Under the pieces are notes generated by a model. It was not told the origin of the DNA and made no database searches. It was given only the letters and a program-made list of their open reading frames with translations. A stretch of DNA of 14,938 nucleotides from an uncultured Oscillospiraceae bacterium (GTDB taxonomy: Bacteria > Bacillota > Clostridia > Oscillospirales > Acutalibacteraceae), in the NCBI GenBank assembly GCA_905193585.1, contig CAJJPG010000031.1, positions 1 through 14,938 of the forward strand, given 5' to 3'. Shown here piece by piece: positions 1-7,444 of this stretch. Position 1 is the first letter of the stretch, and the number at the start of each line of letters is the position of its first letter. A program made the position numbers and the translations under genes.

Positions 1-257
1 AAAAATGGAAAATTTTCAGCTGTGGCGATGAAATATCGGCGGGCGTGATTAAAAATCCGCATTTAGAGCTTTTCGGCAACCGTGAAATAATTATTGAGGG
101 GTGTATGGGCGTTATGGAATATAGCGATACATATTTAAAGCTGCGCCTGCCGAAAGGCGCGCTTACCTTGTGCGGCACCGAGTTTGATATAGTAACCTTT
201 GAGGGCACTACCATAACCGTAAAGGGGAATATGTCTTCGCTTGAATTTTGTGTATAG
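1..257 (+). CDS. yqfC: Sporulation protein YqfC (YabP/YqfC family), 5' partial
   Basis: The frame is open from base 3 to the TAG at 255-257 and gives 84 residues. The first in-window start candidate is GTG at 45, but residues upstream of it (GDEISAG, then NPHLELFGN) fit the conserved N-terminal part of the family. B. subtilis YqfC is a little over 90 residues, so the real start probably lies a few codons before the window. The visible protein is a run of short beta-strands with the pattern 'GNREIIIEGCMGVMEYSD' and 'LKLRLPKGALTLCG', as in small YabP/YqfC sporulation proteins. It ends 11 bases before the YqfD start, and its stop codon overlaps the yqfD ribosome-binding site (AGGTG at 256-260), so the two genes are probably co-transcribed and translationally coupled. 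In related organisms the pair is expressed during sporulation. The molecular function is not established. Confidence 0.82.
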   Translation, partial: KWKIFSCGDEISAGVIKNPHLELFGNREIIIEGCMGVMEYSDTYLKLRLPKGALTLCGTEFDIVTFEGTTITVKGNMSSLEFCV

Positions 258-268
258 GTGATTTAAAA

Positions 269-1438
269 ATGCTTTTCTTTTACAGGTTTTGGCGCGGCTT
301 TCTGCGAATAGAAATCAGGGGCGATATAACGGAAAAGCTGCTTAATATATGCGCGAAAAACGGAATACCGCTGTGGAATATCAAAAGGCGCGGCAAGGCT
401 ATAAGGTGCTATATTGCCGTAGGCGATTTTAAACGCTTGCCGCGCCTGCTTGCAAAAAGCGGGCTGCGGGTGCATATAATTGACCGATACGGCTTGCCCT
501 TTTTTACCGAGCGCTACAAAAAAAGATACGGTATTCCCGCAGGCGCTGCGGTCTTTTTCACTTTTTTAACATTTATGTCGGGCTTTGTTTGGTCGGTAGA
601 GGTTGCAGGCAACGGTAATATTCCGGAAAAGGATATTATTGCCGAGTGTAAAGAGCTTGGAATATATGCGGGAATACGCAAGGGCGATATATCGCCCGCA
701 AGCGCAAAATTACAGTTATTGCTTAAGGATAACCGCCTTTCTTGGTGCGCCTTTAATATTGAGGGCTGCTATTTAACGGTGGATGTGACCGAGGCAAAGA
801 AAAAGGAGGAGGATAACAGCGTTCCCACAAATTTAAAAGCGGCGGCGGACGGTATTATTAAAAAGATAGACGTAACCGCAGGTAACTGCATTGTAAAGGT
901 AGGCGATACGGTTGCGGCGGGGGATATACTGGTTTCGGGAATCGAGGAACGCGCCGAGGGAACGCGGTTTGTTCACTCAATAGGCAGCGTTACCGCAGCA
1001 ACCGAGCGCGAAATTACCGTGACGGCAAATTACAGTCAGAAAATTAAAATTAAAACAGGCAGGAAAAAAACAAAACGTGTGCTTTCGTTTTTTACCATTA
1101 AAATTCCGCTTTATTTAGGCAGCGAAAAGGGAACGTACAATGCCCAAACGAGTGTAAAGACGTTAAAACTTTTCGGTAAACGGCTACCGATTGAAATTTA
1201 CGAAAAACATTTTGAATTTACAGAGGAAACAGAGAAAAATTATGACCGGAACGCCCTTGAAAAGGAACTGGAAAAGCTGTTTTTGAAAAAGGTGAAGTTA
1301 GAAATTTCGGGCGATTTTGAGGTAAAAAATCGTGAAATTGACGAAATTGAGGGCGGTTTAAGGCTAAAAACGGTAGTTTCGGCAGAAGAAAACATTGCGG
1401 TGCAGGATATTATGTTATTTAATACTGGAAATTCATAG
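269..1438 (+). CDS. yqfD: Sporulation membrane protein YqfD
   Basis: This gene encodes a 389-residue protein matching the YqfD family in length and context. I chose ATG 269 over an in-frame TTG at 248 because AGGTG at 256-260 sits 8 bases before the ATG. The N-terminal ~85 residues form a basic soluble region (RGDITEKLLNICAKNGIPLWNI). One hydrophobic segment at about residues 90-111 (AAVFFTFLTFMSGFVWSV) is a likely membrane anchor. A large extracytoplasmic part follows, with a lipoyl/barrel-sandwich-like stretch at about 190-225 (AAADGIIKKIDVTAGNCIVK, then VGDTVAAGDILVSG). The C-terminal ~70 residues are charged. In Bacillus the gene is needed for efficient sporulation and lies directly after yqfC, as here. 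The short gap and shared stop/SD region indicate one operon with yqfC. The next gene, phoH, has its own candidate promoter. Confidence 0.88.
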   Translation: MLFFYRFWRGFLRIEIRGDITEKLLNICAKNGIPLWNIKRRGKAIRCYIAVGDFKRLPRLLAKSGLRVHIIDRYGLPFFTERYKKRYGIPAGAAVFFTFLTFMSGFVWSVEVAGNGNIPEKDIIAECKELGIYAGIRKGDISPASAKLQLLLKDNRLSWCAFNIEGCYLTVDVTEAKKKEEDNSVPTNLKAAADGIIKKIDVTAGNCIVKVGDTVAAGDILVSGIEERAEGTRFVHSIGSVTAATEREITVTANYSQKIKIKTGRKKTKRVLSFFTIKIPLYLGSEKGTYNAQTSVKTLKLFGKRLPIEIYEKHFEFTEETEKNYDRNALEKELEKLFLKKVKLEISGDFEVKNREIDEIEGGLRLKTVVSAEENIAVQDIMLFNTGNS

Positions 1439-1442
1439 AAAA

Positions 1443-1475
1443 TGTGGTATAATAATATAAAAAAGGAATAAGGAG
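1443..1475 (+). promoter_or_regulatory. Extended -10 promoter and SD for phoH
   Basis: TGGTATAAT at 1445-1453 is an extended -10 (TGn followed by a perfect TATAAT). No convincing -35 lies 16-18 bases upstream (around 1425-1430 it reads CTGGAA), which fits an extended -10 promoter. It begins just after the yqfD stop (1436-1438) and is followed by an A-rich leader and AGGAG at 1471-1475, 9 bases before the TTG start of phoH. It would let the vegetative genes phoH-ybeY-era be transcribed independently of the sporulation pair upstream. Confidence 0.55.
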
Positions 1476-1484
1476 ACGCGGTAT

Positions 1485-2444
1485 TTGTTCGAGCAGACGG
1501 TTGATATTGAACGTATTGAGCAGATTATAAACCTGTTCGGTAATTTTGATGAGAACATTAAACGCATAGAAAAGAAATATAAGGTGAGCATAACCTCGCA
1601 CGGCAGTCAGATACGGGTGCGCGGCGACGTTACCGACGTTATGAACGCCGTAAGGACCATTGAGGGGCTGCTGGTGATGATAAACAAGGGTGAGCAGATA
1701 ACCGACCAGAGTATTGAATATGTTTCGGGGCTGGTTGAGGACGGCGAGGACGACCGCATAACCGCCGTTACCGACGCGGACTGCATCTGCATAACCTCAA
1801 AGGGCAAGCCCGTAAAGCCTAAAACAATAGGTCAGCGGCGGTACGCCGAGGCTATAAAGAAAAATACCATAACAATAGGCGTAGGTCCTGCGGGAACGGG
1901 GAAGACCTATCTTGCGGTGGCGTCAGCCGTGAGCGCATTCAGGGCAAAGACCGTAAACCGTATAATCCTTACCCGCCCTGCGGTTGAGGCGGGGGAAAAG
2001 CTCGGCTTTCTGCCGGGGGATTTACAGCAAAAGGTAGACCCGTATTTAAGACCGCTTTACGACGCGCTTTTTGATATGATGGGGGCGGAGAACTTCCAGA
2101 AATGCCAGGAGCGCGGTGATATTGAGGTGGCGCCCTTGGCCTATATGCGCGGGCGCACGCTTGACGACAGCTTTATTATCTTAGACGAAGCGCAAAACAC
2201 CACTAACGAGCAAATGAAAATGTTTTTAACCCGCTTAGGCTTTAACTCAAAGGCGGTGGTCACGGGGGATATTACCCAGATAGACCTGCCCGACGGTAAG
2301 CGCTCGGGGCTTAAAGACGCGGTAAAGGTGCTTAAAAACGTCGATGATATTGCAATACATTACCTGACCGGGCGCGACGTGGTACGTCACAGACTGGTTC
2401 AGGAAATCATAAAAGCTTATGAAAGAAGTGCTGAAAAGAAATGA
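1485..2444 (+). CDS. phoH: PhoH family P-loop ATPase
   Basis: The 319-residue product is full length for the chromosomal PhoH/YbeZ family. It starts with TTG, supported by AGGAG at 1471-1475. The N-terminal ~65 residues include a KH-like/RNA-binding stretch (YKVSITSHGSQIRVRGD at about 32-48). The P-loop ATPase core has Walker A GPAGTGKT at 134-141, a conserved TRPAVEAGEKLGFLPGD segment at about 163-179, and Walker B IILDEAQN at 231-238. VVTGDITQIDLP at about 258-269 and the arginine-containing GRDVVRHRLV near the C-terminus complete the helicase-like core. The family is an ATPase coupled functionally to YbeY in RNA metabolism and ribosome quality control. The stop overlaps the ybeY start by four bases (ATGA), indicating translational coupling. 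In Bacillus a pgpH/yqfF gene lies between the two; here it is absent. Confidence 0.95.
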   Translation: MFEQTVDIERIEQIINLFGNFDENIKRIEKKYKVSITSHGSQIRVRGDVTDVMNAVRTIEGLLVMINKGEQITDQSIEYVSGLVEDGEDDRITAVTDADCICITSKGKPVKPKTIGQRRYAEAIKKNTITIGVGPAGTGKTYLAVASAVSAFRAKTVNRIILTRPAVEAGEKLGFLPGDLQQKVDPYLRPLYDALFDMMGAENFQKCQERGDIEVAPLAYMRGRTLDDSFIILDEAQNTTNEQMKMFLTRLGFNSKAVVTGDITQIDLPDGKRSGLKDAVKVLKNVDDIAIHYLTGRDVVRHRLVQEIIKAYERSAEKK

Positions 2445-2923
2445 GTGTAAAAGTAATTATTACGGACGAACAGAAAAAGGTAAAGCTCCCCACGGGTACG
2501 CGGCTGCTTATAAGAAAAGCCTGCATTGCTACTCTTAAGCTGGACGGCTTTGAGGACTCTGCCGAGGTTAACGTAACGCTGGTTAACGACGATATGATAA
2601 AGGAAATGAACAGAAAGTACAGGAATATTGATTCCTCAACCGATGTTCTTTCTTTCCCGCTCGGTGAAAACGGCGAGTACGATGTTAACCCCGAAACGGG
2701 CGCTAAAATGCTCGGCGATATTGTGATTTCGGTTGAGCACGCGCTGTCACAGGCTAATCTTTACGGTCACGGCATTGAGCGCGAAGTGGCTTTCCTTACC
2801 GTCCATTCAATGCTGCACCTTTTGGGCTACGACCACGAAAAGGGCGGGCTTGAGCGCACAATAATGCGTGAAAAAGAAGAGCAGGTGCTTGATGCTCTGG
2901 GACTTGCCATAAACAAACTTTAA
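2441..2923 (+). CDS. ybeY: Endoribonuclease/rRNA maturation factor YbeY
   Basis: This is a 160-residue protein of the UPF0054/YbeY family. The zinc-binding motif H-x3-H-x5-H is complete: HSMLHLLGYDH at 122-132, with H122, H126 and H132. It is preceded by the conserved MNRKYRNIDSSTDVLSFP (about 56-73) and LGDIVIS (91-97) segments. YbeY is a metal-dependent single-strand endoribonuclease involved in 16S rRNA 3'-end maturation and 70S quality control. It starts at ATG 2441 inside the phoH stop (ATGA overlap) with only a weak upstream SD, so translation probably depends on coupling to phoH. Era follows 26 bases downstream. PhoH, YbeY and Era in a row form a coherent small-subunit biogenesis group. 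In B. subtilis dgkA and cdd sit between ybeY and era; they are missing here. Confidence 0.96.
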   Translation: MSVKVIITDEQKKVKLPTGTRLLIRKACIATLKLDGFEDSAEVNVTLVNDDMIKEMNRKYRNIDSSTDVLSFPLGENGEYDVNPETGAKMLGDIVISVEHALSQANLYGHGIEREVAFLTVHSMLHLLGYDHEKGGLERTIMREKEEQVLDALGLAINKL

Positions 2924-2949
2924 TATACATAGCATAAGGAACTTATTTA

Positions 2950-3867
2950 ATGAAAGAAAAATCGGCTTTTATAACAATTATCGGCAGACCGAACGTAGGC
3001 AAGTCATCGCTTATGAACCGCATACTCGGTCAGAAAGTGGCTATTGTATCGGACAAGCCGCAAACCACGCGCACCAAAATATGCGGCGTTTACACGGCGG
3101 GCGTAGATCAGCTTGTGTTTATAGACACGCCCGGTTTTCACAAGCCCAGAAACGAGCTTGATAAAAATATGAACAAAGCCGTGGGCGACGGTATGGCAGA
3201 CGTGGACGCGGCGGTGCTGGTTATTGAAGCGGCGCCCAAATTCAGCCTTGAAAACGGGCTGCCGCCTGCGGAAAAGGCGCTTATAAAGGAGCTTAGCCGC
3301 CGAAAGCTTAAAGCCGTGCTTGCAATAAATAAAATTGATATGTTAGAGCGTAAGGAGGAGCTTTTAAGCCTTATTGCGCTTTATTCAAGGGAATTTGAGT
3401 TTGAAACGGTGGTGCCCGTATCGGCTAAAACGGGCGACGGCGTGGATATTCTTTTAAGCGAGCTGCTGAAATTTTCAAAGCCCGCACCCCACTATTTTGC
3501 GGACGACGATATTACCGACCAGCCCGAAAAGGTTATGGTTGCCGAAATGATTCGCGAAAAGCTGTTGCGTATGCTTGATAAAGAGGTGCCGCACGGCATT
3601 GCGATCGATTTAGAGCGCTTTGTGGAGCGCGATACTGCCGAGGGCGAGCCTATATTGGACGTTGAGGCAACTGTTATTTGCGAAAAGGAATCGCATAAGG
3701 GAATAATTATCGGCAAGGGCGGCGCAACCCTTAAAAAGGCAGGAATATCGGCGCGGCGGGATATTGAAGAATTTTTCGGTATTCGCGCGTCTGTTAAATT
3801 ATGGGTGAAGGTTAAAGAGGATTGGCGCAACCGCCAGGGTTTGATACACACCTTCGGGCTTGACTGA
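2950..3867 (+). CDS. era: GTPase Era
   Basis: The 305-residue product is typical for Era. The N-terminal Ras-like GTPase domain shows G1 GRPNVGKS at 12-19, switch/G2 around KPQTTRT (36-42), G3 DTPG at 59-62, G4 NKID at 127-130 and G5 SAK at 158-160. The C-terminal KH domain follows, with IIIGKGGATLKKAG at about 252-265. Era binds the 3' end of 16S rRNA through the KH domain and assists 30S assembly at the membrane-proximal cytoplasm. The start is supported by AAGGA at 2936-2940, 9 bases before the ATG. It sits between ybeY and the yqzL-like/recO pair, the usual Firmicutes neighbourhood. An 83-base gap separates it from the next gene, and no clear terminator is visible there. Confidence 0.97.
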   Translation: MKEKSAFITIIGRPNVGKSSLMNRILGQKVAIVSDKPQTTRTKICGVYTAGVDQLVFIDTPGFHKPRNELDKNMNKAVGDGMADVDAAVLVIEAAPKFSLENGLPPAEKALIKELSRRKLKAVLAINKIDMLERKEELLSLIALYSREFEFETVVPVSAKTGDGVDILLSELLKFSKPAPHYFADDDITDQPEKVMVAEMIREKLLRMLDKEVPHGIAIDLERFVERDTAEGEPILDVEATVICEKESHKGIIIGKGGATLKKAGISARRDIEEFFGIRASVKLWVKVKEDWRNRQGLIHTFGLD

Positions 3868-3950
3868 ATAATTTACTGTTATTACCTATTATAAAGAAAA
3901 ACTTACTGCAAAAGATTTTAATGTAATTCTTTATGATGGGACTGTGAATT

Positions 3951-4115
3951 ATGGGAGCTGAAAAATCCTGGGATAAATTTCTTAAAAGCGGCAGCGTGAG
4001 CGACTACCTTAATTTTGTAAATTCGCGCAAGGAGAACGAAATAAGTGAAGGAAACAGAGACGCGTTTTACAACGGATGCATTGGTTATAAAGGAAATGAA
4101 CGTAGGGGAGAGTGA
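3951..4115 (+). CDS. Small YqzL-like protein between era and recO
   Basis: This is a 54-codon frame starting at ATG 3951 and ending with TGA at 4113-4115. The N-terminal half, KSWDKFLKSGSVSDYLNFVN, resembles the short YqzL family that lies in the same era-recO position in Firmicutes (pattern W-x-x-F-x-x-[ST]-G-x-[VI]-x-x-Y-L). The gene is too short for many ORF callers. The SD is weak (GGGA at 3938-3941). The last 71 bases overlap the start of recO in another frame, so residues after about 31 (SEGNRDAFYNGC...) are written over the recO N-terminus and are probably not conserved. The recO SD (AAGGAG 4030-4035) lies inside this gene. Function is unknown. The call rests on position and the short motif. 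Confidence 0.6.
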   Translation: MGAEKSWDKFLKSGSVSDYLNFVNSRKENEISEGNRDAFYNGCIGYKGNERRGE

Positions 4116-4803
4116 CCGTTTGGTTACTCTCTTTACGCGTGAACACGGGCTTATTCGCGCTTTTGCGGCGGGGGCTAAGTCAATCCGCTCAAAAAAAGGC
4201 GCGGCAACCTCACTGCTTACATACGGCAGCTTTACCGTTTTAAAGAAAAAGGATACCTATAAAATTTACGAGGCTGTACCCATAAGAATGTTTTTCACAA
4301 TGGGCGGCGATATTGAACTGCTTTCATTGGAACAGTATTTTTGCGAACTGGCGCTCGTTTTTGCCCCGTATGACAGTGCGGACACGGAGCTTTTGCGCTT
4401 AATACTCAATTCACTGCATTTTTTAACCGCTGAAAAGCGTTTCCCGCCGCTTATTAAGGCGGTTACTGAGCTTAGAGCCGCATCTATATCGGGCTTTATG
4501 CCCGACCTTGTAGCCTGCGGCGGCTGCGGAAAATATGAGGACGACATAATGTATTTTGATATTGCGGGCGGCGCGCTTTATTGCGAAACTTGCCGACCTG
4601 CGGGGGCTAAAACCGTGCCGCTTGACAGAACGCTTTTAACGGCAGCGCGGCATATAGTTTATTCCGAATTTTCAAAATTATACTCTTTTTCCGTGCCGGA
4701 GGAGAGCGCAAAGCGGCTGTCAAATATAACGGGCGAATATATAACTTTACAGGCGGATCACCGCTTTAAAACGCTGGATTTTTACAATTCTCTGAATTTG
4801 TAA
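4045..4803 (+). CDS. recO: DNA repair protein RecO
   Basis: The 252-residue protein has an N-terminal OB-fold (TDALVIKEMNVGESDRLVTL and FTREHGLIRAFAAGAKSIRS, residues about 10-49). A helical domain follows, with a zinc-binding site made of C158-x2-C161 and C180-x2-C183 (ACGGCGK and LYCETC). RecO loads RecA on SSB-coated DNA together with RecR and anneals single strands in recombinational repair. It starts with GTG at 4045, backed by AAGGAG at 4030-4035 with a 9-base spacer. The beginning overlaps the 3' end of the small upstream gene. Length and the intact four-cysteine site indicate a functional protein. It ends the first gene cluster; a repeat-containing gap separates it from mutS2. Confidence 0.94.
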   Translation: MKETETRFTTDALVIKEMNVGESDRLVTLFTREHGLIRAFAAGAKSIRSKKGAATSLLTYGSFTVLKKKDTYKIYEAVPIRMFFTMGGDIELLSLEQYFCELALVFAPYDSADTELLRLILNSLHFLTAEKRFPPLIKAVTELRAASISGFMPDLVACGGCGKYEDDIMYFDIAGGALYCETCRPAGAKTVPLDRTLLTAARHIVYSEFSKLYSFSVPEESAKRLSNITGEYITLQADHRFKTLDFYNSLNL

Positions 4804-4818
4804 AAGGGTTACTTATTG

Positions 4819-4928
4819 TGCAGTAGGGGTGTCCATTGGGGAGTTTGCCCCTTTGGCTGTTCAGTAGGGTTCCCGACGTTTCTTTCCCCCTTTCTGAACG
4901 CGCAGAAAGGGGTGCCCTGCGCGGCACG
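4819..4928. repeat. Degenerate palindromic intergenic repeats between recO and mutS2
   Basis: CAGTAGGG occurs twice (4821-4828 and 4862-4869). The first copy is followed by an imperfect hairpin at 4833-4856 (CCA-TT-GGGG / CCCC-TT-TGG). A perfect 10-bp stem, CCCCTTTCTG at 4887-4896 and CAGAAAGGGG at 4903-4912 with a 6-base loop, follows, then a 5-bp stem GTGCC/GGCAC (4912-4916/4923-4927). None has a T-tract on its 3' side, so these look like remnants of dispersed palindromic elements rather than a classical terminator. Such GTAGGGG-type sequences are, from memory, common between genes in this group of bacteria. Confidence 0.5.
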
Positions 4929-4940
4929 AGCGCATAATAA

Positions 4941-4994
4941 TTAAAAATATTATCAAAGTAATATATAATATATTTTTCTAAATTTTTTGAGGAG
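4941..4994 (+). promoter_or_regulatory. Promoter and SD for mutS2
   Basis: A perfect -10 TATAAT lies at 4964-4969, with TTAAAA at 4941-4946 as a 4-of-6 match to the -35, separated by 17 bases. A strong SD, GAGGAG at 4989-4994, is 6 bases before the mutS2 ATG. The surrounding DNA is very A/T-rich, which makes chance -10 matches more likely, but the spacing is ideal. Confidence 0.5.
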
Positions 4995-5000
4995 TAAAAA

Positions 5001-7391
5001 ATGGATTACAATATCGCAAGATATTCAGGAACATTAGAGCTTGATAAAATTCTCGAAATGTTGGCAAATGAGGCGACTCTTGCCGAAACCGCGGAAAGGG
5101 CGCGCGAGCTGCTGCCCGAAACCGATATTAATGCTGTGCGCGCGCGGCTTTCCAATACAAGCGACGCATACAGCTTTATGTCTCGCTATACCGCGCCGTC
5201 ATTCGGGGCGGCTGTCAATGTTTCATCACCGCTCAGGCGGGCGGAAGCGTCAGGCGTGCTTTCAATAAAGGAACTATTGGACGTTGCCGAGGTTTTAAGA
5301 GTAATACGCGCGGTAAAAGCGTGGTGGGGCGAATGCTCGGGCGCGGGGGAAACCTCGCTCGACCCGCTTTTTTCGGAGCTTATACCCAATAAATTTTTGG
5401 AAGATAAGCTGAATCACGCCATAAAATCGGAAGAGGAACTGAATGATAACGCATCACCCGCGCTTTACGATATTCGCCGCAAAATAACGGCGAAATCGGG
5501 CAAGATACGCGAAACACTCGAAAAGACCGTAAGAGGTCCGAGCGCAAAATACTTGCAGGAGGCAATAATAACCCAGCGCGACGGCAGATATGTAGTGCCC
5601 GTAAAATCGGAGTACAAGGGGCAGATAAACGGCATAGTGCACGATACCTCGGCGACAGGCTCAACCCTGTTTATAGAGCCTATGGCGGTGGTGGAAACCA
5701 ATAACGAAATACGCGTTTTAAAGCTGCGCGAGCAGGAGGAAATTGAAAGGATATTATCCGAATTATCAGCCGACGCGGGCAGCTTTGCGGGCAGCATAAT
5801 AAGCTCGTATTCAGCCCTTGTAAAACTTGACCTTATATTTGCCAAGGCAAGGCTTGCCTATAAAATGAAAGCGTCGCTGCCCGAGATAAATAAGGAGGGC
5901 ATAACCTACCTTAAACGCGCGCGCCACCCGCTTATAAACGCCCGCGCGGTAGTGCCGATTACGGTAGAATTAGGCAGGGAATACGATACGCTTGTTATAA
6001 CGGGACCCAACACGGGCGGTAAGACCGTGACCCTTAAAACGATAGGGCTTTTAACCCTAATGACTATGTGCGGGCTGATGATTCCGACCGACGACGGCAG
6101 CCGCGTGGCAATATTTTCAAAGGTTTTTGCCGATATAGGCGACGAGCAGAGCATTGAACAGTCACTTTCCACGTTTTCATCACATATGGTTAACATAATA
6201 TCTGTGACCGAGCAGGCGGACGACGACTCGCTCGTGCTTTTTGATGAGTTGTGCGCAGGTACCGACCCGATAGAGGGTGCGGCGCTTGCAAAGGCTATAC
6301 TTATGCGGCTGGCGGCGCTCGGCGCTAAAACCGTTTCAACCACGCACTACCCCGAGCTTAAAGCTTATGCGATTGATACACCTCGCGTGGAAAACGCCTC
6401 CTGCGAGTTTGACGTTAATACTCTCAAACCGACATATAGGCTTGTAATAGGTATGCCGGGGCGCTCAAACGCCTTTGCAATATCAAAAAGACTGGGGCTT
6501 GACGAGGGAATAATTGACTGCGCAAGGGAAGAGGTATCGGATAACGATATGCGGTTTGAACGCGTGGTGGCTTCACTCGAGCAGGCAAGGCATGAGGCTG
6601 AGGAAGAACACGAAAAGGCGCAGAACCTGCGCCGCAGACTGGATGAGGCAAAGCGCAATGCGGAGCAGCGCGAGCATGAGCTTGATGTAAAGCAAGCAAA
6701 GCTTATGGAGAAAACCCGCGAGACCGCAAACGGGATTATTGAAAACGCGCGCTTTAAATCGGCGCAGCTTTTAAACGAGCTTGAAGAAATGAAAAAGCAG
6801 CTGAACGCCGAAAACGCGGCAAAACTTGCCGAAAAGGCGAGAAGCGCCTATAAAACGACCATAAACGAGCTTGAGGAGACATCCGACCCGATTGAAAGCA
6901 AAAAAGCCGAGGGCGAAAGGGTTACAAAGCTTGAAAAGGGCGATACCGTGTTTGTAACGGCGCTCGGCAGCGACGCCGCGGTTTTAGAGGTAAAGGAAAA
7001 CAAAAAACAGGCGTATGTATCCGCCGGGGCGGTTAAAATGTGGGTGCCGTTTGACGGGCTGCGCTTTAAGGGCAAGCGCCGCGAGGATGTATCCCTTAAA
7101 AAGACCCGCCGCGTTACGGGTATAGTCTCGCGCGGGCAGCGCACGGTATCGGGCGAGGTTGATCTGCGCGGAATGGCGGCTGACGAAGCAATACTGGAGC
7201 TCGATAAGTATATCGATAACGCGGTGCTTTCGGGAATAACCACAATAACGGTTATTCACGGCAAGGGCACGGGCGTTTTGCGCAAGGCGGTTCAGGCGCA
7301 TTTGCGCTCGCATAAGAATATTAAAACGTTCCGCTCGGGCACCTTCGGTGAGGGCGAAACCGGCGTTACGATTGCGGAATTGAATGAATAA
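5001..7391 (+). CDS. mutS2: Endonuclease MutS2 / ribosome-rescue ATPase
   Basis: The 796-residue product has the full MutS2 architecture. It has no MutS mismatch-recognition domain. Core/clamp helices (about 1-300) lead to an ABC-type ATPase with Walker A GPNTGGKT at 335-342, signature region FSSHM at 392-396, Walker B LVLFDELCAG at 411-420 and the STTHY switch at 446-450. A long coiled coil of E/K/R/A-rich residues spans about 515-625. A KOW-like segment (LEKGDTVFV at about 644-652) precedes a C-terminal Smr nuclease domain with DLRG at 721-724 and HGKGTGVLR at 753-761. MutS2 suppresses homologous recombination, and in Firmicutes it also senses and splits collided ribosomes. It is transcribed alone behind its own promoter. 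The next gene is 243 bases away and convergent, and the gap is filled by a palindromic element that may stop transcription. Confidence 0.97.
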   Translation: MDYNIARYSGTLELDKILEMLANEATLAETAERARELLPETDINAVRARLSNTSDAYSFMSRYTAPSFGAAVNVSSPLRRAEASGVLSIKELLDVAEVLRVIRAVKAWWGECSGAGETSLDPLFSELIPNKFLEDKLNHAIKSEEELNDNASPALYDIRRKITAKSGKIRETLEKTVRGPSAKYLQEAIITQRDGRYVVPVKSEYKGQINGIVHDTSATGSTLFIEPMAVVETNNEIRVLKLREQEEIERILSELSADAGSFAGSIISSYSALVKLDLIFAKARLAYKMKASLPEINKEGITYLKRARHPLINARAVVPITVELGREYDTLVITGPNTGGKTVTLKTIGLLTLMTMCGLMIPTDDGSRVAIFSKVFADIGDEQSIEQSLSTFSSHMVNIISVTEQADDDSLVLFDELCAGTDPIEGAALAKAILMRLAALGAKTVSTTHYPELKAYAIDTPRVENASCEFDVNTLKPTYRLVIGMPGRSNAFAISKRLGLDEGIIDCAREEVSDNDMRFERVVASLEQARHEAEEEHEKAQNLRRRLDEAKRNAEQREHELDVKQAKLMEKTRETANGIIENARFKSAQLLNELEEMKKQLNAENAAKLAEKARSAYKTTINELEETSDPIESKKAEGERVTKLEKGDTVFVTALGSDAAVLEVKENKKQAYVSAGAVKMWVPFDGLRFKGKRREDVSLKKTRRVTGIVSRGQRTVSGEVDLRGMAADEAILELDKYIDNAVLSGITTITVIHGKGTGVLRKAVQAHLRSHKNIKTFRSGTFGEGETGVTIAELNE

Positions 7392-7395
7392 ATTC

Positions 7396-7440
7396 AGATA
7401 TTAGAAATTAGATAATAGATGTTAGACATTAGATTTTAGA
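7396..7440. repeat. TTAGA-type A/T-rich tract, left copy
   Basis: A 45-base tract is built from imperfect repeats of the unit (A/T)TTAGA or ATAGA, with spacings of roughly 7-9 bases. It starts 4 bases after the mutS2 stop and directly precedes the palindromic element at 7445-7620. A similar tract occurs in the opposite orientation at 8726-8753, at the other end of the XRE-SLOG segment. It has no coding potential and irregular spacing, so it is not a CRISPR array. Confidence 0.6.
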
Positions 7441-7444
7441 AAAT

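Noticed and set aside
248..268. TTG start at 248 for yqfD, adding 7 residues
   Set aside because: ATG 269 has AGGTG 8 bases upstream, while TTG 248 has no SD and lies inside yqfC.
3860..3892. Promoter between era and recO (TTGACT and TATTAT)
   Set aside because: The spacer is 21 bases, too long for SigA, and TTGACT is the end of the era reading frame.
4887..4912. Rho-independent terminator for recO from the perfect 10-bp stem
   Set aside because: No T-run follows on the + strand (GGTGCCCTGCG follows). It is better explained as a repeat remnant.
5186..7313. Several antisense open frames opposite mutS2
   Set aside because: They are rich in serine and arginine as expected from the complement of a GC-skewed gene. 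No SD or family match is visible, and mutS2 is clearly the real gene.
7396..7440. CRISPR-like array of TTAGA repeats
   Set aside because: The units are only 5-6 bases with irregular spacing, with no spacers of 30 bases and no cas genes.
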